From assembly GCA_900554595.1 (NCBI GenBank), contig USHZ01000087.1:1-8067 (forward strand): a stretch of 8,067 bases of DNA. The letters run 5' to 3'. Shown piece after piece: positions 7,101 to 8,067 of this stretch. Position numbers and translations under genes: made by a program. The notes below the pieces were generated by a model, which was given only the letters and a program-made list of their open reading frames with translations, ran no database searches and had not been told where the DNA came from. This DNA comes from an uncultured Collinsella sp. (GTDB taxonomy: Bacteria > Actinomycetota > Coriobacteriia > Coriobacteriales > Coriobacteriaceae). The first letter of the stretch is position 1. The number at the start of each line of letters is the position of its first letter.

Positions 7101-7292
7101 GCAGTTTATCAGGCTAATTAGCTTGTTTTGATCCGCCTGCTTGATAGGAAATGAGCATTGTCGGCTTCGATACTCCTTTGCTTTTCAGCTTGGAATTTGG
7201 ATGCTCGTTGAACTTCCGGAGGGGAGCGTTTTATTAAGCTATCGAGATTCTAGGCAGGAGCTCTCACCGGTCTTCGATAGTGGGACCAGCTT

Positions 7293-7319
7293 AATTCGCG
7301 ACACAGTGTGTCACGAATT
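7293..7319. promoter_or_regulatory. 27-nt near-perfect dyad
   Basis: AATTCGCGACACA (7293-7305), G7306, TGTGTCACGAATT (7307-7319). Twelve of thirteen pairs match; the exception is C7299 against A7313. No T-run follows on + , so it is not a standard terminator. Its length and symmetry suit a binding site for a dimeric regulator or a recombinase, but no nearby gene clearly depends on it. Confidence 0.45.
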
Positions 7320-7324
7320 GGAGT

Positions 7325-7408
7325 AGTCGTTGGGTGTCCTTCAATGGCTAGTCATACAAGAACGTCCAAGTGCCGGATTTTGTCATTAAGAGTCGTCCCT
7401 AACGACTA
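7325..7408. repeat. Degenerate fragments of the Dus-end repeat
   Basis: Bases 7343-7367 match 6619-6643 at 20 of 25 positions, including CTAGTCA and AAGAACGTCC. TAACGACTA (7400-7408) is identical to 6618-6626. TAGTCGTT (7324-7331) is the complement of 6619-6626. These three pieces within 85 nt, in changed order and orientation, suggest eroded or rearranged copies of the repeat at 6598-6653. Single pieces could be chance; the 25-nt match is unlikely to be. Confidence 0.45.
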
Positions 7409-7440
7409 TTCTGGAGGGCCGTGGTCAAAAAAGGGCAAAT

Positions 7441-7482
7441 ATGAGTACTGTTGCCATTATGGTTGCATTAATTTTGCTGTAA
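7441..7482 (+). CDS. Possible 13-residue hydrophobic peptide
   Basis: ATG 7441 opens a 14-codon frame that ends at TAA 7480-7482 and would encode MSTVAIMVALILL. AAGGG lies 5 nt before the ATG. A weak promoter candidate is TTGTCA (7380-7385) with GACTAT (7404-7409). The peptide is almost wholly hydrophobic, as in very short type I toxins or leader peptides. The stem AAGTTGCTC/GAGCAACTT starts 2 nt after the stop. It shares its first three codons and upstream bases with the - strand ORF at the other end of the inverted repeat. It could equally be the broken 5' end of a once longer copy of that ORF. Expression is unproven. Confidence 0.3.
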   Translation: MSTVAIMVALILL

Positions 7483-7629
7483 AAAGTTGCTCCTGATAAG
7501 ATTTGTTCCCATTAGAGCAACTTCTATTGAACATATGAGGAGAAATAGCGTCATCTGCGGGCGCATGGGACGTTGAATAGTTCCTGAAATGATCAAAATT
7601 GCTGTTACTAAACAGGTGGCAGTACTCAT
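7468..7629 (-). CDS. Possible 53-residue small membrane protein
   Basis: ATG (complement of 7627-7629) follows AAGGG at 5 nt, and the frame ends at TAA (complement of 7468-7470). The product would start MSTATCLVTAILIISGT. It has two hydrophobic segments, at about 4-18 and 27-43, joined by a basic Pro-rich turn (QRPMRPQ), and a short polar tail (RSNFLQQN). This is a plausible helical hairpin. The frame also runs upstream to a TTG at 7713, but that extension lacks a ribosome binding site. In the leader a 9-bp stem with one bulge lies at 7655-7676 (CCTCGG/CCGAGG). The last 15 nt overlap the + strand mini-ORF tail to tail. Base composition is more AT-rich than the neighbouring genes. I do not recognise the family; a type I toxin or holin-like peptide is a guess. 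Confidence 0.42.
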   Translation of the reverse strand: MSTATCLVTAILIISGTIQRPMRPQMTLFLLICSIEVALMGTNLIRSNFLQQN

Positions 7630-7654
7630 ATTTGCCCTTTTTTGACCATAGCTC

Positions 7655-7676
7655 CCTCGGAAACTCTTTCCCGAGG
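7655..7676 (-). other. Short hairpin upstream of the 53-codon ORF
   Basis: On the - strand CCTCGG, a bulged G, AAA, loop GAG, then TTTCCGAGG form a 9-bp stem. It sits about 25 nt before the ATG of the small - strand ORF. It may stabilise the RNA or control translation. There is no T-run to make it a terminator. Confidence 0.35.
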
Positions 7677-7720
7677 CATCAAACAGCCATAATCCAAAGG
7701 TCGCCTCAAACAATTAGCCG

Positions 7721-7810
7721 GTTAAGAGCGTCCATGGCTACCCAAAAGTTGTACGCCAGCATCCAAAGAGGTCGAAAAATGTCGACTTTGGATGCTGGTG
7801 TACATGTTTG
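7721..7810. repeat. 61-nt hairpin repeat, copy 2, with a degenerate partner
   Basis: TGTACGCCAGCATCCAAAG (7750-7768) pairs with CTTTGGATGCTGGTGTACA (7786-7804), with only a G-T wobble. Bases 7750-7810 match 6667-6727 at 56 of 61 positions. Just before it, 7721-7749 resembles 6632-6666, the right arm of the Dus-end repeat plus its spacer (TTAAGAGCGTCC, then ATGGCTACC, CAAAAG), in shortened form. So the two repeat families appear side by side in the same order at both places. The unit ends 30 nt before the stop of the - strand glutaredoxin-like gene. Confidence 0.85.
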
Positions 7811-7840
7811 ACCGTATGGGTTGGGGTGGTCGGTTGCGTG

Positions 7841-8067
7841 CTAGAGCAGGTTCTCTTGCGCCCACGCGATGATGTCGCTCGATTCGTAGAGTGGTTTGCC
7901 GTCGATGAACAGGCAAGGAACCTGGCGTTTTCCGCCGACGGCGATGAGCGTCTGCTCGGCTTCGGTATCAGTCGAAATATTGCGCTCGGGAATGGTCACG
8001 CCGTTATCGGCTAAAAAGCGCTTGACCTTTATGCAATACGGGCAGCCGGTCATAACGTACAGCTCGA
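7841..8067 (-). CDS. Glutaredoxin-like protein, 5' end outside the window
   Basis: This is a small thiol-disulfide exchange protein of the glutaredoxin / GST N-terminal class, probably cytoplasmic. The visible frame reads ELYVMTGCPYCIKVKRFL from the right edge and continues open past ATG 8051-8053. The true start is therefore likely a few codons beyond the window, since ELYVMTGCPYC is the normal first strand and active site. The motif CPYC follows directly. RQVPCLFIDG carries the cis-proline (TVP-like) loop, and YESSDIIAWAQENLL is the typical glutathione-binding and last-helix end. About 75 residues are visible, close to full length. Electrons may come from glutathione, mycothiol or thioredoxin reductase; this cannot be decided here. 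No terminator T-run is seen, but the hairpin repeat at 7750-7804 lies just downstream. Confidence 0.88.
   Translation of the reverse strand, partial: ELYVMTGCPYCIKVKRFLADNGVTIPERNISTDTEAEQTLIAVGGKRQVPCLFIDGKPLYESSDIIAWAQENLL

Larger units (their letters stand above)
7101..7421. other. Gene-poor spacer with repeat fragments
   Basis: I see no convincing gene here. One + frame is open from TTG 7141 to 7326, but it has no ribosome binding site, no family resemblance and a mixed composition. The stretch does hold the 27-nt dyad at 7293-7319, pieces of the Dus-end repeat at 7325-7408, and the palindrome GCTAATTAGC (7113-7122). It may be the eroded remains of a lost gene. Confidence 0.5.
7422..7648. 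repeat. 227-bp structure with 29-bp identical inverted arms
   Basis: The left arm (7422-7450) begins TGGTCAAAAAAGGGC and ends ATGAGTACTG. The right arm (7620-7648) is its exact reverse complement over 29 bases. Similarity continues weakly outward (GAGGG a few bases before each arm) and inward (TTGCCA against the complement of TGGCA). Each arm contains a ribosome binding site (AAGGG) and an ATG start codon, pointing inward. An inner stem AAGTTGCTC (7484-7492) / GAGCAACTT (7515-7523) lies between. No target-site duplication is seen at the outer ends. Confidence 0.85.

Noticed and set aside
7141..7326. A 61-codon + strand frame starting with TTG
   Set aside because: There is no ribosome binding site, no recognisable family, and it overlaps the 27-nt dyad. 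An alternative 28-codon ATG frame at 7151 is no better.
7441..7523. Leader peptide with amino-acid-responsive attenuator
   Set aside because: The peptide has branched-chain residues and a stem follows, but there is no run of one codon, no T-tract and no biosynthetic operon downstream.
7422..7648. The 29-bp inverted repeat as a MITE
   Set aside because: No target-site duplication is seen, and the arms contain a ribosome binding site and start codon rather than typical transposon ends. Not excluded without genome-wide copies.
7112..7719. GGCTAATT at 7112-7119 and AATTAGCC at 7712-7719 as ends of a 600-bp mobile element
   Set aside because: An 8-bp inverted match is expected by chance in 600 bp, flanking similarity is poor, and no transposase is present.
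1..8067. Functional link between the TlpA-like protein and the glutaredoxin-like protein
   Set aside because: They lie 7 kb apart at opposite window ends on different strands, with unrelated genes between, so nothing but shared fold connects them.

Overview
The window looks like chromosomal DNA of a GC-rich gut actinobacterium, most likely Collinsella or a close relative in the Coriobacteriia. This is inference from three things: the G/C-ending codon use, the protein types, and a short palindrome (ATGTGACAAAGGGAC and its complement) that I remember, without being able to check, as frequent in Collinsella intergenic DNA. No rRNA, tRNA, CRISPR array, integrase or transposase is visible.

Positions 1-4260 carry two + strand genes. 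The first is the 3' part of a TlpA-like thioredoxin-fold protein with a CKPC motif, ended by a strong intrinsic terminator. The second is a 1084-residue MacB-type ABC transporter that fuses ATPase and permease and has an outsized region, about 650 residues long, between its first and second membrane helices. A convergent - strand gene (4260-5393) encodes an unrecognised protein with three membrane segments. Divergent from it is a Dus-type tRNA-dihydrouridine synthase (5638-6600). One copy of the 31-nt palindrome lies in each of the three gaps around the transporter and the membrane protein.

From 6598 to the right edge the character changes: short genes, AT-rich spacers and many inverted repeats. 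The synthase's stop codon lies inside a 17-bp-arm inverted repeat, followed at once by a second, different hairpin repeat. Next comes a - strand gene for an 88-residue ribbon-helix-helix protein resembling an antitoxin, with a good promoter and a candidate operator but no toxin beside it. The following stretch of about 825 bases up to the last gene has no conventional gene. It holds a 27-bp dyad, fragments of the synthase-end repeat, and a 227-bp structure whose 29-bp identical inverted arms each carry a ribosome binding site and the start of a tiny hydrophobic ORF: 13 codons on +, 53 codons on -, overlapping tail to tail. A second copy of the hairpin repeat then precedes a partial - strand glutaredoxin-like gene cut by the right edge.

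The named genes do not form an obvious pathway. Two thiol-redox proteins sit at the two ends, but nothing links them. The most unusual part is 6598-7810, where two repeat families and the mirror-image mini-ORF pair surround a lone antitoxin-like regulator.
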